This document shows, piece by piece, positions 41,657 to 53,073 of a stretch of DNA of 64,000 bases (the stretch's first letter is position 1; each line of letters starts with the position of its first letter). The DNA is from Strix aluco (taxonomy: Eukaryota > Chordata > Aves > Strigiformes > Strigidae). The notes below the pieces were generated by a model. It made no database searches. It saw nothing but the letters and a program-made list of their open reading frames with translations, and was not told the DNA's origin. A program made the position numbers and the translations under genes. The DNA is taken from the NCBI RefSeq assembly GCF_031877795.1, contig NC_133971.1, forward strand, positions 4,916,784 through 4,980,783, read 5' to 3'.

Positions 41657-42220
41657 TGTGGTGGTTTAACCCCAGCCAGCAACTAAGCACCACGCAGCCG
41701 CTTGCTCACTCCTCCTCCCTCCCAGTGGGATAGGGAAGAGAATTGGGGAAAAAAGGAAAATCCCTGGGTTAAGAACGTTTTATATAATAATAACAATAAA
41801 TAAAAAAACCCAATAATAGTAATAATTGCAATGAAAAGGAATATTACAAAAAGAGAAGTAAAACCCAAGAGAAGTGACGCACAATGCAACTGCTCACCAC
41901 CCACTGGCCAATTCCCGAGCATCGATCCGCCCCCAGCCAACTCCCCCCAGTTTCTATACTGGGCATGACATCCTATGGTATGGAATATCCCTTTGGCTAG
42001 TTTGGATCAGCTGTCCTGGCCATGCTCCCTGCCAGCTTCTTGTGCACCTCCTCGCTGGCAGAGCATGGGAAACTGAAAAATCCTTAACTTAGGATAAGCA
42101 CTACTTAGCCAAACTAAGACATCAGCATGTATCAACATTATTCTCACACTAAATCCAAAACACAGCACTGTACCAGCTACTAGGAAGAAAATTAACTCTA
42201 TCCCAGCTGAAACCAGGACT
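41657..42220 (-). mobile_element. Solo LTR of an avian ERVL-type endogenous retrovirus
   Basis: On the minus strand this reads from about 42220 as (A)GTCCTGGTTTCAGCTGGGA and ends at 41657 with GGTTAAACCACCACA, so the 3' boundary keeps the canonical CA and the 5' TG is mutated. At 564 bp it matches my recollection of an abundant neoavian ERVL-type LTR. A TATA-like GTATAGAAA lies at 41951-41959 (minus). No second LTR, primer-binding site or gag/pol remnant adjoins it, so it is a solo LTR. The flanking 5-mers (CGGTT and TATCT) do not match, so a target-site duplication is not preserved or the 5' boundary is off by a few bases. Confidence 0.88.
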
Positions 42221-44062
42221 TATCTAACCTGTAAATAGCAATCCTGATTTCTGTTTCTTTAGGAAAATAAAAAATATTCTGTTCTTTGGCATGCAGTTAC
42301 CAAAACCCATTTGCCCATTCATGCATGTTTCGGTGCTAAAGCCGTGAGCCCGCTCTCTGCCCCCAAGACAGTCACAGGGTGTAGTTTGCACCTGCACTGT
42401 CCCACTCGGTACCCCCACCACCCCTCAAAACCAGATCCATCCACACTGCCCATGGACCTGCTGGCTGTACCAGTACAAACTCACTGATGGTTATTCACAT
42501 GAAGACTGAGGTACTGAGGAGAAATACCTGGGAAAATTTAGATCCCAATTTTTCTCAGGTTTGGTTTTTTTTTTTTCACCTGGCAGGTGGACAAACACCC
42601 TTCAGTGGGCAGTTTTTCTTAAAAGTGATTTGTTGCAGGTGTGAGACATTTTAACCTTGACTTAGTATCTCTCATCCAGCAGTGCCCTCCACTATTTCAT
42701 CTTTAGTGAGATGGTTTGAACTCTAGGTTTTTTTCCTTTTGCCAATAGACTTACCTTGAATTGTCTTCTATTTCTCTTTGGACACTAATTTTTCAAAGTT
42801 CATCGATTTCTAAGGGAGACCAAAGGTTTCATTTAGTAATCTTACCTGAAAATTGCTAGGGGGGCTTAAGAAATGAATGTTTTCAGTCCCTGATGACATA
42901 TTGTATTTTCCCTCTTCCATAATTTCACAAAAACTGTTTAGAGTATGTATCTGACAGTAATGTTGTTTTCAAAAGCAGAACCTGCAGTTATTTTCTCTCC
43001 TGCATGACCTGATTTAGTGGGTGTTCGCATGGCTGCTGGAGGGGTATCTAAATTCAGCTGGAGAAAGAAGCAGCATGTGGTCACCTCCCACCCAGGGGAG
43101 CTTTTGTGCAAAGTATGAGAGACCCAGGTTCAGTTTCAAGTGATCTCTGATGGCTTCCCGAGAGTGTACTTTAATCCACCCAGTTTCAGGTACACTGATG
43201 AGGGTGTGCCCTCAGTACGACCTGACGGGAGCTATTCTACTTTTCAAGGATTATTTAAGTATCTGTTGCATAGGAAGGATGACTGGGGCATTTTAGTAGG
43301 AGAGAGGAGAGCTAAGTTTCTGTTCTAATAAATATTAATTATATATCACTGTATTTAAACACTCACTGGAGCAAGTGCTGAAAGTCAAGTCTTCTGTCAC
43401 ATAAAATTAGGCTGACTATCAATTTATGGGCTTCCTATAATGAAATGAAAACTGAACCACTGCAAACCTTATGACATGGCCCCTACCTTGGGCATGGTTC
43501 CTCTCTTGAGACAAGTGAGGAACCTAACACCCGAGAGAAATGGGAGGGTCTGAGTCCTATCCTTGTTCTTAGTACTGTACCGGTACTGATGCTCTGCTTG
43601 GCTTTCTGGGGTTTGCACATCCCATTCTTAGGGTTTCCTACATAGCAAACCTCAGGAAAATTAACTTGCATTAACTTCTTTAAAAACGAACTATCTAAAA
43701 TGCTATTAGTTAAGTTGTTGCTGACCTACTTAGAGTAACTGGCAAATTGTTTTACATAAATTGATTTCAGAGGTAAATTTAAATTTAGCTGATATAGGGC
43801 TACTTTAACTTGAAATCAGTGGCAAAACAAGAATTAAATAAAGTTTAAGTAATTTTGAAATCACACCTTCAGCTAGTTAATCATCCTGTAGATAAGCTGT
43901 CGGGTGCCCATACTCTACATTATGTGCTGGGCAGAGGCTCTTAAACTGCACGTAACATGTTAAATGATGCAGTGTTTAAATCCTTTTGCAGTATACCTCC
44001 CCTCTTTGTGCTGCAACTTCAGAGGATGCAAAGGAAGACTTTATTTAGGGGTTGGCAGCCTT

Positions 44063-44105
44063 CCCCCTGCCCACTGCAAAAAAAACCCCAGCCCCCCACC
44101 CCCCC
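44063..44105 (-). other. G-quadruplex-prone C-rich tract
   Basis: C runs of 5, 3, 4, 6 and 7 on the plus strand put five G runs on the minus strand with short loops, except for one A/T-rich loop of about 13 nt. The 3' part (runs of 7, 6 and 4) is very tightly packed. Confidence 0.5.
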
Positions 44106-45881
44106 AGCTTCATAAAGCTGGCACTAAAATACTCCCAACTGGGCTATAAAGAGGCATTTATAGGTCCTGACAGTGGGTTGAGATAATAGTGAGTTAACAG
44201 CTTAACTGCTGCTGTTTGGCTGAAAACAATTTTCTGCAATATGGGATTCAGAGGACAGCAGCACGTCTGGAAAAACAAACAGGAAAGAGAAGTGACAGGG
44301 CTGGGGTGAGGGTGGGGGGAGCTGATGCACAGCCTGCGTGGTTTTGGAGCACAGTGATGTGCACGTTTCCAGAAAAATTTCCAATTAGCTTTCCCTAAAT
44401 CTGATTCGGCAGTGCTTCAGGCTGCCAGAAGAAAAAGTCTGTAAGACAAGGTCTTAAAGAGATGGATCTTTAGAGAGGCTCGTCTTCCTTAGCTTTCACT
44501 TTCAATTATCTGAACGGCTCATGAACGCATGCAAAAGGAATTGCTCATTCATATTAATCACCCGTGTATATACGTTTACTTTTTTTTTTTTTCCCCCCCA
44601 ACAGACCATCCTGCCACTGTTTCAGGCAACAGGTAGTAGTTTTGGTTAACTGCAAAGCTGCATTTAGTCAAATATCTGTGCTGACTGATGTAGCAGGCTA
44701 GTGGCTACCAGCTTTTCCCTTCCTCAAGGATGAGATCTTTCTTCATTACAAAACTACATTTAGTCCAGAATTATGGAGCACTTTTTTCCTGTTACACTTA
44801 GTCTAAAGAACCCTCAAGCAATTCTGAATGCTAATAGTGCAATCAAAATTTTAGCAAAAAGAGACAAAACCTCAGGCCACATGCTTTCCCCTCAGCTCTC
44901 TCCAGCATTTTTACAAGCACTGTTTTTCCACCAGCAAGGTGCACTTTCACATTTTGTTGCTGGCTCTGGCTTACTTAGATTCTCAGCAACACTATTTATA
45001 CACTGACATTTTTCAAAGAGCTGCATGCTCTACATAGCTAATGGAAAAGGTGGCACAACCACAGAAAAGAACTTAATATTATTCATGGAATAGTGAAAGA
45101 GAAAATGGAACAGTGAACCGCATTAATTCCAGCAAATACCATTATTTTAAACTCATTTAAATGCAAGTCAAACTTATTGAGCATATCATCCTAGAGAGCA
45201 ACTAACATTTATCTTCTTGCTATAATCAGAGCAAACAAAAGCTGGTTAGGGAGTTGGTCAGAGGTTGGTGTTCATCGTTTTCGGGAACAGGCCATTAGCA
45301 CAGCTGTCTCTGATAAAACCTACAGATACGGCAGAGGAGGGGCAATTCTACCTTTATGTTTTATTTAATTGGAACAATGATTAATTGCATGCATTCCCGT
45401 TTTACAGTCGCTGTTGTTTCATCTGGAGCTGTCATAAACCAGTCAATGCTATTCCAAAGTCTGTGTTTCCAGTACCATACACCCTAAACTTATAGCATTC
45501 TTCCCATTTTAGTACCTATGTTTTTTTGTGATAATTGAAGATGTAATTACAATACCTGTAACAATAAACACACGTTATTGTGTTTCTCTGATACCCATTC
45601 CAACTTCCTGTTAAACAATCCAGAAACCTAATCTATTTTGCCCCACTCTACATATTTTCACACATGAAAATAATGATTACACACACTTCTTATGGCTTTT
45701 TGATGTACCCAACTAGAGGTGAGAACAGGCAGGAATATTTTTATAGCACTGGATAGCCGGATTGTATCCCAGCTCTTCTCTGACTTAGTGGGTGTATCAT
45801 TTGACCTTTCTGTAACTTTATTTTCTTGTTCATGAAATTGAGAACAATCAATTTCTTTACATGGAGGCAGCAAAGTTAGTG

Positions 45882-45920
45882 ATTTCTTTCTTTCTCTCTT
45901 TCTTCCTTTCTTTTTTTCCC
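45882..45920. repeat. Polypyrimidine (TTTC)n-like tract
   Basis: An almost pure C/T run of about 39 nt with degenerate TTTC/TTCC units; low complexity. Confidence 0.7.
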
Positions 45921-48900
45921 TTAACAAGTCTATTTAATTTTTCTAATAATACACACCGATATTGTTATACTGAGATTCTGGAAATCAGCCAAGGTAATGA
46001 AATGCAATGTATACATGACCTTTCTCTTTAAAGAATAAAAATAAATTTAATGTTTTAGCCTGTGCAATACTGTCCAAGCTGTCATCCACTGCTTATGGTC
46101 AACAAGAATGGCTTCTAATTTGGTTGTCATGACAATCACATCTCTACTTTCATATTTTCTTCCTCAAGACCAATCTGTTTATAAACCTCTAAATTGTTTC
46201 ATGTTCCTATGTTAACCTCAAACCAAAATAAAAATCTCAGGCCAGCAAAAAACACAAAAAGGAAAAGAGTAGCAGACAACTTATATTAGAAAGTATTTTG
46301 AATTTTTATTCTACTATTTAATTAGTAGTAAAAAGATTTGTATGTAATTTTAATAAGTAATTCATACTCTAATTATTGTATAGGGGAAACATATCACTTC
46401 AAATGGTCATCAGTAACTTAATTTAAAGCAAGAAAAAACTTAGTCCAGGTTTCTCTTGTACTAAGATGCAATCTATTATGTGAGGGTCGCCCACAATAGT
46501 TCAGAAGTGTGGTTCATCAAATCCAGTATCCTATCCCCAACACGGGTTAACACCAGATGCTTCAAGGCACAACTGAACAAAACCTGAAATTTCTGTTCTT
46601 CAGGAAAAAAAAATCTAATGTCCATTGCTTTCTCAAAACTGGATCTGAAAAGGATAAATTGTAAAATTGCTGAACAGAAACTCCAGAAACATATGATTTG
46701 AAAATTAATTTATATTTTTCATCAAATCAAAATATTTACGCTATTTAATGTAACTGAACACAGGTCTTTCATTCCCCACTCCCATTCAACACTAGATTTC
46801 ATTCCCATAGGGTAGTATATTGCTTAGTGAAGGAGCAATTCAAAGTTAATGCTCAATTTCCCCCCCTTTAAAAACAAGCAAACTAAATAGCAAACAAACT
46901 AACCCCGTTCAGCCACCTAACCGGCTGCAGAAGTCACAGCTTGGAGGCGTGAACAGTGAATTCCTGTTAGTGGGTCTAGTAATATTTTTCAGATGTGAAT
47001 GATTTTGAGATAGCTTTTTCCTCTCATTCTTTTCAAAACTAAAGAGTTCTGTTTAGTCCCTCTTCATGCTGAAACCTCTCCATATTTGAAACTATTACAT
47101 TTTTTTCGTGTCCTTCAGTCATCTGGGTAGAGTAAGAGAATTCCACATGGTGTTCAAGGAATGACATGCCACTGGTATGTATACAATGGCACTGTGATAT
47201 CTGCAATTACTGTTTCCATCCCTTTCTGTAGAAGAGGTTAACATCCTCCTTCCCTTTCTGATTGCCCCTGTACGCTGAGCAGATGTTTTTGTTCATCAGT
47301 CTGCAATGGCATCTTCTGCTTGAGTGATCACAGTTCATTCAGGATACACCACCTCCACGAGAATTTAAATTGCCCCACTATCACCTTGCAGTTGTCAACA
47401 CTGAATTTTATTGATCAGGTTGATTAAGAATTAGCTGCCTCCGTGCATCTCTGAGATATATAATATAAACATGTAGAGAAAACATGTGAAGCGTTGCTTT
47501 GCCATCCTATTTGTGTCAAACATGCACCATTTGTTATTTCTAAAAATTTCTAACCTCTGATACACTCCCTCTTCCCCTCTCCATCGAAATACTTCATTTG
47601 ATAGCTTCAGAGCTCTCTGTAAAGATTTTGTGAATGTTCAGCTGTGTTTATGAAATGAGACAAAGCAATGTTTCAGAGTAACAGAGAAAGATCCCCAAAC
47701 TGGAAACATTCCAAATATTAAAACTTAAGGACATCTAAATCACGTCTGCTTAGATTTAATTGAGAAACTGCTTAAAGACTGCTGATGTCTAACAATTAAA
47801 ATGCTGAAGTGTGAACCTCTCTGGAAACAAAGTCAAACTATTTTGATTTTAAGCCAACAGAATTTGTGAAGGAGAAAATTATAACAAGAAAACTGGAAAA
47901 AAGTCAGGGACCAAAAAAGATTTTCCTTAAAGGTGGCATCTAGCAAGCAAAAAATACTATCATTCACATAGATGTGTTATTTCCCAGATGTCCTTTAACC
48001 ACCGTCTTGTTTCCTTCATAGAATTTTAATGATAGGGAAGCACCACTTACATATTGCTTTTTGCCTATAACATCAAGTCTGTAAGTGTTTTATTTTTCTA
48101 CTTCTTGTTTTTTAAATTGATTTATCTTCTACCAAGTCAAGGTGCCCTATAGGGAACCCAAAAGGCTATTTTAAAAATAAATATTTCATTGAGTACTCAG
48201 ACTTTTATATAGCTGAGTGTGAGGGAACATACTCTTTATGTTTTGAACAACTTAATTCTACAACTCCTAGTTTTTAGTGAATCTGATCTGATCCCACTTA
48301 TTACCATTAAATGTCAGTTTGTTCTTACATACGTACAGTGACACCACCATCTCTGGAACCACTCACAGCTGGGTTATTTCCATGTTAATATCTGTGGTGG
48401 GATTGTGTTTAGAGAATTCATTCCTGGATGAGATTCTGGTTCTTCTGAAGTCAACAAACACTTGATATTTAATACGGTACAAAATCGGCTAACCTATCCC
48501 CATTAGGTTAGTTATTGTGCTGGGGGATGACAGAGTAGGGCTTGTCAGGCTGTAGAGCTGGGCTAGTCCCATTTATGTGAAGTATATAGAAGACGCAGTG
48601 GCTCAACACCTCTTGAAGTCATGCATTAATATTTCAAATTGAACATTTTTTGGAGTTACTTTATTCACAGCATTGCTCCCTGAGACCAGCATAAGGTTTC
48701 CCATCAGAGGTAATTTGATCTGCCCTAGCATTTTGCTGCCATGGTTTTTTACCCTGTGGAGCTAGGCATGGAAGGTAAGAGGTGAGAGAGACCACAGAGT
48801 GGTTAGTAATATGTGTATTCCAAATAACTACCCAAGATTCTCTGGTTTACCTATTTAGCAGTCAATAAGCAAATAAAAGAGTAGGAGGACTTAAATAAGA

Positions 48901-48958
48901 AACCATACAATGGGTAAAACAGAAGAGATTAAGACCAGCATAAATTTGGGAGTAGCAG

Positions 48959-48991
48959 TAAAATAAATAAAGAAATAGATAAATAAATAAG
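48959..48991. repeat. (AAAT)n microsatellite, interrupted
   Basis: Repeats of AAAT/TAAA are interrupted by a GAAATAG segment. Confidence 0.75.
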
Positions 48992-51900
48992 GTTGAAGAG
49001 GGAAGGTGCTCCAGGCTCTGACATGTGGTCCTAAAATCAAGCTTGGCTATAAGCAGTGATCTTCTCATAACAGCAGAGAAACAAATACAATCTGGAGTTG
49101 TGCCTCTGTGAAATTAAACACTGTCAAACATCTGATATTAATGATAGGAGCCACATATCTCTCAATGACAACCAGTATTTTCCACCCAAGCAACCAAATG
49201 AAGTATTTTAGACTTTTCTTTATTGAACAGTGAAGAGATTAAAGATAATCTAGTAGTAAAAATGCCTTTGAGTAGAATGCAGACTGTCCCAGTTTGCATT
49301 AATAGAAAGATAGATCAAAACAGATCTGTTAATGTGTTTTTATTATAGAAGTGAAAGTTCTAAAAACCTACGGGAACCAATTACTTAAGTCAGATAGAGA
49401 ACTTATGGACTTGATAATTGATGGGGCTTGAAAATTACTGAAAACTGCCCAAGCAAGTCATGTAGAGAAACAGTCCAATTCTAGAGGGACTAATTACAGC
49501 TTCGCCAGCACATAGGAATAACACAGAATTTGCAATGAATGAGAATATGGCTACTCATATGTGTGCAGGTGTTGTATTAAAAATACAAGCTAACAACTGG
49601 AGAGCTGCACAGTTCAAAACCAGCAAGTGTACTTAACCTATACTCAAGAAATATTGAAAGAATTAACGAAGCAGTTTAGAGTAAAAAGGCTACAAATTTG
49701 TACTAAACTTTCTTTTTAAAGGAAAGATTACTCATGGGACACCATGAACACAGGTTTATCAAATGATAGTTTATGACTAACATGATACATTTAGTCAGCT
49801 AACAACTTATCCAAAGCAGGGCTGATGTGGTTTAGTTTTTCTAGGGCTCTTACTGGCACACACAGAGTGGGAACATACAGTAGGTAAAAGCTGGAAGAGA
49901 ACCATCAGCACAGTGGAGGTTCAGATCATCCCCCAGAGTAGGCCTTACAGTTGCAGTAATAGAAAATAAGTAAACCAGCAGGAGATGAAAGGTTATGGTT
50001 ATTGTGATTCACATAAATAATTTTTATAACTTGGTGGCAGGGCTGGAAATGGGGTCAGTTTGAAAACTTATAACTAGTAGCCCCCAGGACCTCTCTGCTT
50101 CTAAATGACTATGATCCATCAATGTAATGACATTCTGAAAAAAGATGATTACAGTTCTAGAATACATCATGAGAGGAGAAAGTCTCTAACATTTAATTTA
50201 AAAATAACTGTTTTAAGTTTAACCACCCATGCTCAAAATTATATTTAAATAGAAAAAGCACAGAGAAGGGGCAATATTCAGAAAGGAGACCTTATTTATA
50301 GCAGACTAAAGGAAATGGTTTGCCTAGCCCATACGATAAACCTTCAGAGATTATGCTTACTCTTTTTAAACACATCAAGGACTTGGGAGTAAAGGGGAAA
50401 ATCAATCAAACAAACCAAGTTATTTAACTTAAGAGCAAACAGTGAGCTACAAATAAATACACAGTGGAAGTTACATTTGTGATCCCTAAGAGAAATGTGG
50501 TTCTGTAACAAGCTTCCAGATTTGCCTCGTGCAACAGACATTTGACTTGCTCATCTGCAACACGAGGCAAATGAGATTTTGTCACCTAAGACCTCACATT
50601 TTGATATCTGCATGAAAAAGATGGATTTTTTTTTTTTATAATACCCAAGTTCTTCCAGGAAATCCCAATGCCTAGACCAAGGAATTGTTGCCTTTTCTGG
50701 ATTCCCTAGTTGTCCCAGCACGTTGTTCCTGTATCACCTACAGTGCACACACACTGTTCTACGAGACACACTCTAAAACTCTGCTGAGAAGCATTACTCT
50801 GCAGACAGAAAGTACATTAAGAAACAAATTATACTGTATAATTATACCCGTGTCACAGCCATAAAGCATTCTTACTACCTGAATCCATTACAATTTGGGG
50901 TCTTTCCTCTCAATCTTGCTTTCTTCGTTATCACTTTTCTGCAGCCTTTGCTGATCCTTTGATCAAAATCACCACGCTTCATCAAGCTTCCTTTTAAGTC
51001 TACTGAAGAAGCTGCAGCAACAGACAGTATTACTCTGTCTTGCTCCCAGCTCAGGGTCTTCAAACACTAGTCAGCCTTTTAAAGCTGCCCCTAAAAAACA
51101 GAAATGTGTCACCCAAAAGCTATTGTTACAAGCAGTATTTTATTGCTCTTGTATACACTTCTGCTGGTGGTGTCCGAGGACAAACTATTTAAATAGATTT
51201 GAACTATACCAACAGAACCTCAACTTCTGCGAAACCATTTGGTTCATGGATTGAGATGTTGCAAGTCACATTAAACACACCATGCTATAGCAGGAGAGTG
51301 TTTTAGGGGAAAAAAGTAAACCAGAAAACCTCACCGAAGGAAAGCAACTCTGTACTTACCACTTAACAGCATTATTTGCAAGTGAGAAGTAAGCATTACA
51401 GAGTTATGCCAGAGCTTTTCATACTGTGTCTTTAGCCAACAAGATGGTTGCAGTAGAAGTGGATATGAAAATGACTTTCTACTCATGCTGTCAACAGGGC
51501 ACAAAATTAAACATCTGTCATATTCAAGCTGGTAGAAGTATCCTGAGAGCATCCATCACAGCTCCTAGATTACCTTTAATTACACAGGCCTCAGTGTTAG
51601 GCCCCTAACTACAGCTACAAACTGAAAGCTATCCTTTCCAAACAGCTACAAATCTGCAGCAATATTGGAGTTATGATAAGCTGTAGATTATTACCAATAG
51701 TTTTTCTGGTCAGAGTTGTAGTTATTGCTGCTGTACTCATTTTCCAGGCTACCTCACCATCTCAGCCTAAAGCCTAATAATATCTGCAGGGTAACGTGGA
51801 TGTTCCTGCTCAGAGCAACAGCAATGCAGCACACCACACAGACCTTGTAACGGCAAGTCTTTAGAACAGCCGAGTGTGGAAGCAAAGCCAAGTAAGATCT

Positions 51901-52249
51901 TCTCAACTGATCAACCCAAAATACCAAAGATAAAAATTCTGCAGCATGGATTATGGTGATAGCATATGCTCACTGGTTATAATCTGTCCGAGGTCATTAC
52001 TCTGTGAGTAGTCTGAAGAGTGTTTGAGAAGACCACATAGCTCAGTCAAGCTATTTAAACATTTTCCCAGCTAAAAATGTTAAGCTGGGAAACTTCAGTT
52101 TTGAAATGCAAGTTTACCAACCCTCTAATTTTTATATAGACAATTAGTGTTTCATTTAATGTGAACATACTGTAATTTAAAAGGGCTCTCAGTATACAAC
52201 AGTTGTCAAAAGCACTTGAGGAGTTTCACAAAATAGACAGCCCAAGACC

Positions 52250-52344
52250 TTCAGATTCAAGATTTTATTTAGATGCATCCAGCATGGCACACAGTTGCAG
52301 CTATCCTTTTTCCACTGGAAAATGCTGTGCAGAAGCCTTCAATT
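52250..52344 (-). other. COX7C exon 3 (3' untranslated exon)
   Basis: The minus strand shows a strong acceptor, ATTTTCTTACAG, ending at 52345. An exon of about 95 nt begins AATTGAAGG at 52344 and ends in a poly(A) signal. It contains no coding sequence because the COX7C stop lies in exon 2. An untranslated last exon agrees with the three-exon layout of mammalian COX7C as I recall it. The cleavage site near 52250 is estimated from the hexamer, and a G/T-rich stretch follows on the minus strand. Confidence 0.8.
52264..52269 (-). terminator. COX7C poly(A) signal AATAAA
   Basis: The canonical hexamer on the minus strand (TTTATT on plus) lies about 80 nt into exon 3. It is followed by a G/T-rich downstream element (GGTCTTGGGCTGTC). 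Confidence 0.85.
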
Positions 52345-52540
52345 CTGTAAGAAAATAAAAAATAACACATCTAAGAACTCTGTGTTACCCCTGAATCTAG
52401 AAAAGCTGTAAATGTACGCTGTACGCTCAGCTAGAAATTTGATAGGCTTTGCTTTATTCACCATGTGCTTTTGTAGCAGAGGCCTTGACGTACATGAAAT
52501 CATACAGTTCTAAGTCCTCAAATTCAATAAAAGTCTGATT

Positions 52541-52558
52541 CCCCCCCCCCCCCCCCCC
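52541..52558. repeat. C18 homopolymer in the 3' part of COX7C intron 2
   Basis: Eighteen Cs; on the COX7C transcript this is a G18 run about 200 nt before the exon-3 acceptor. It is capable of intermolecular or slipped quadruplexes and prone to sequencing error. Confidence 0.8.
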
Positions 52559-52995
52559 GCTTTAATCTAGAGAGCCAAAACCATCAGACTAGTAAAGGAA
52601 TTACATAGATGACTTCAATTCATTCCAAATATGAGATTCCAGTGTGGATTGTTATTTCCTTCCAAGAACTACCTGGGGCACTCCAGCTCCTAACTAAGAT
52701 TATTTCTCAGACTATAGAATTTATAATACCAGGTATTTGCAAAGTGGAATCAGATTAAGATAAACTGAAGTGGCCTTTCAAATGGAAATGGCATGCTCGC
52801 ACAGTCTGAACTATGTTTGAGGCTTACTTGTCTGTTAGGATCATCAGCAAGCATAAATTAAAGTTGTTTCTTGTGTTAATGACCCTACTTTAAGTGGACT
52901 TTATTCTGTAAATGCTTAGGAACATTGTATGCAGATGGTGTGCTTGTTTTGACATAGTTGAACTGAAGTTCAAGAAATCTTGTTTTCCAGAGTTT

Positions 52996-53070
52996 TAACT
53001 GGCACATCAGAAAGCGTTTACAGTATCACAGTTTCTCATACTGTTTTGTTCACATCACACGTGCCAGTTA
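52996..53070 (-). ncRNA. Box C/D snoRNA in COX7C intron 2 (SNORD138/miR-3607-like)
   Basis: On the minus strand, in the sense of its host, it has a 10-bp terminal stem (TAACTGGCAC with GTGCCAGTTA), a C box GTGATGT at 53058-53052 (consensus RTGATGA, last base changed), a C'-like TGATAC and box D CTGA at 53010-53007. The segment before and into box D (ACTGTAAACGCTTTCTGA) matches, from memory, human miR-3607-3p. That product maps to the COX7C-hosted snoRNA SNORD138, so this is the probable orthologue. The D-guide would pair with AAAGCGUUUAC-like RNA; I cannot assign a target. It lies about 650 nt upstream of the exon-3 acceptor. A solo LTR abuts its 5' end, and the non-consensus C box raises the possibility that it is weakened. 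Confidence 0.82.
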
Positions 53071-53073
53071 TTC
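53069..53073. repeat. Target-site duplication of the solo LTR, left copy
   Basis: TATTC here is repeated exactly at 54038-54042 on the other side of the LTR. Five base pairs is the usual size for ERVL-class insertions. The first two bases are the outer pairs of the snoRNA terminal stem. Confidence 0.9.

Larger units (their letters stand above)
42221..52249. other. Gene-free intergenic DNA downstream of COX7C
   Basis: No coding gene is recognised. It holds a C-rich tract (44063-44105), T/C homopolymers near 44580-44599, a polypyrimidine tract (45882-45920) and an (AAAT)n microsatellite (48959-48991). The stretch 45200-45480 is non-repetitive and rich in homeobox/TEAD-like motifs (TGATTAATTGCATGCATTCC near 45378) and could be a conserved enhancer; this is inference only. 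Confidence 0.55.

Noticed and set aside
52753..52846. Another C/D snoRNA in intron 2 (TGATGA at 52846-52841, CTGA at 52753-52750, minus)
   Set aside because: The flanks do not form a terminal stem and the base before TGATGA is C; boxes probably occur by chance.
52996..53070. Annotating the intron-2 RNA as a microRNA (miR-3607)
   Set aside because: Boxes C and D with a closing stem fit a snoRNA; the human miRNA name most likely reflects a snoRNA-derived fragment.
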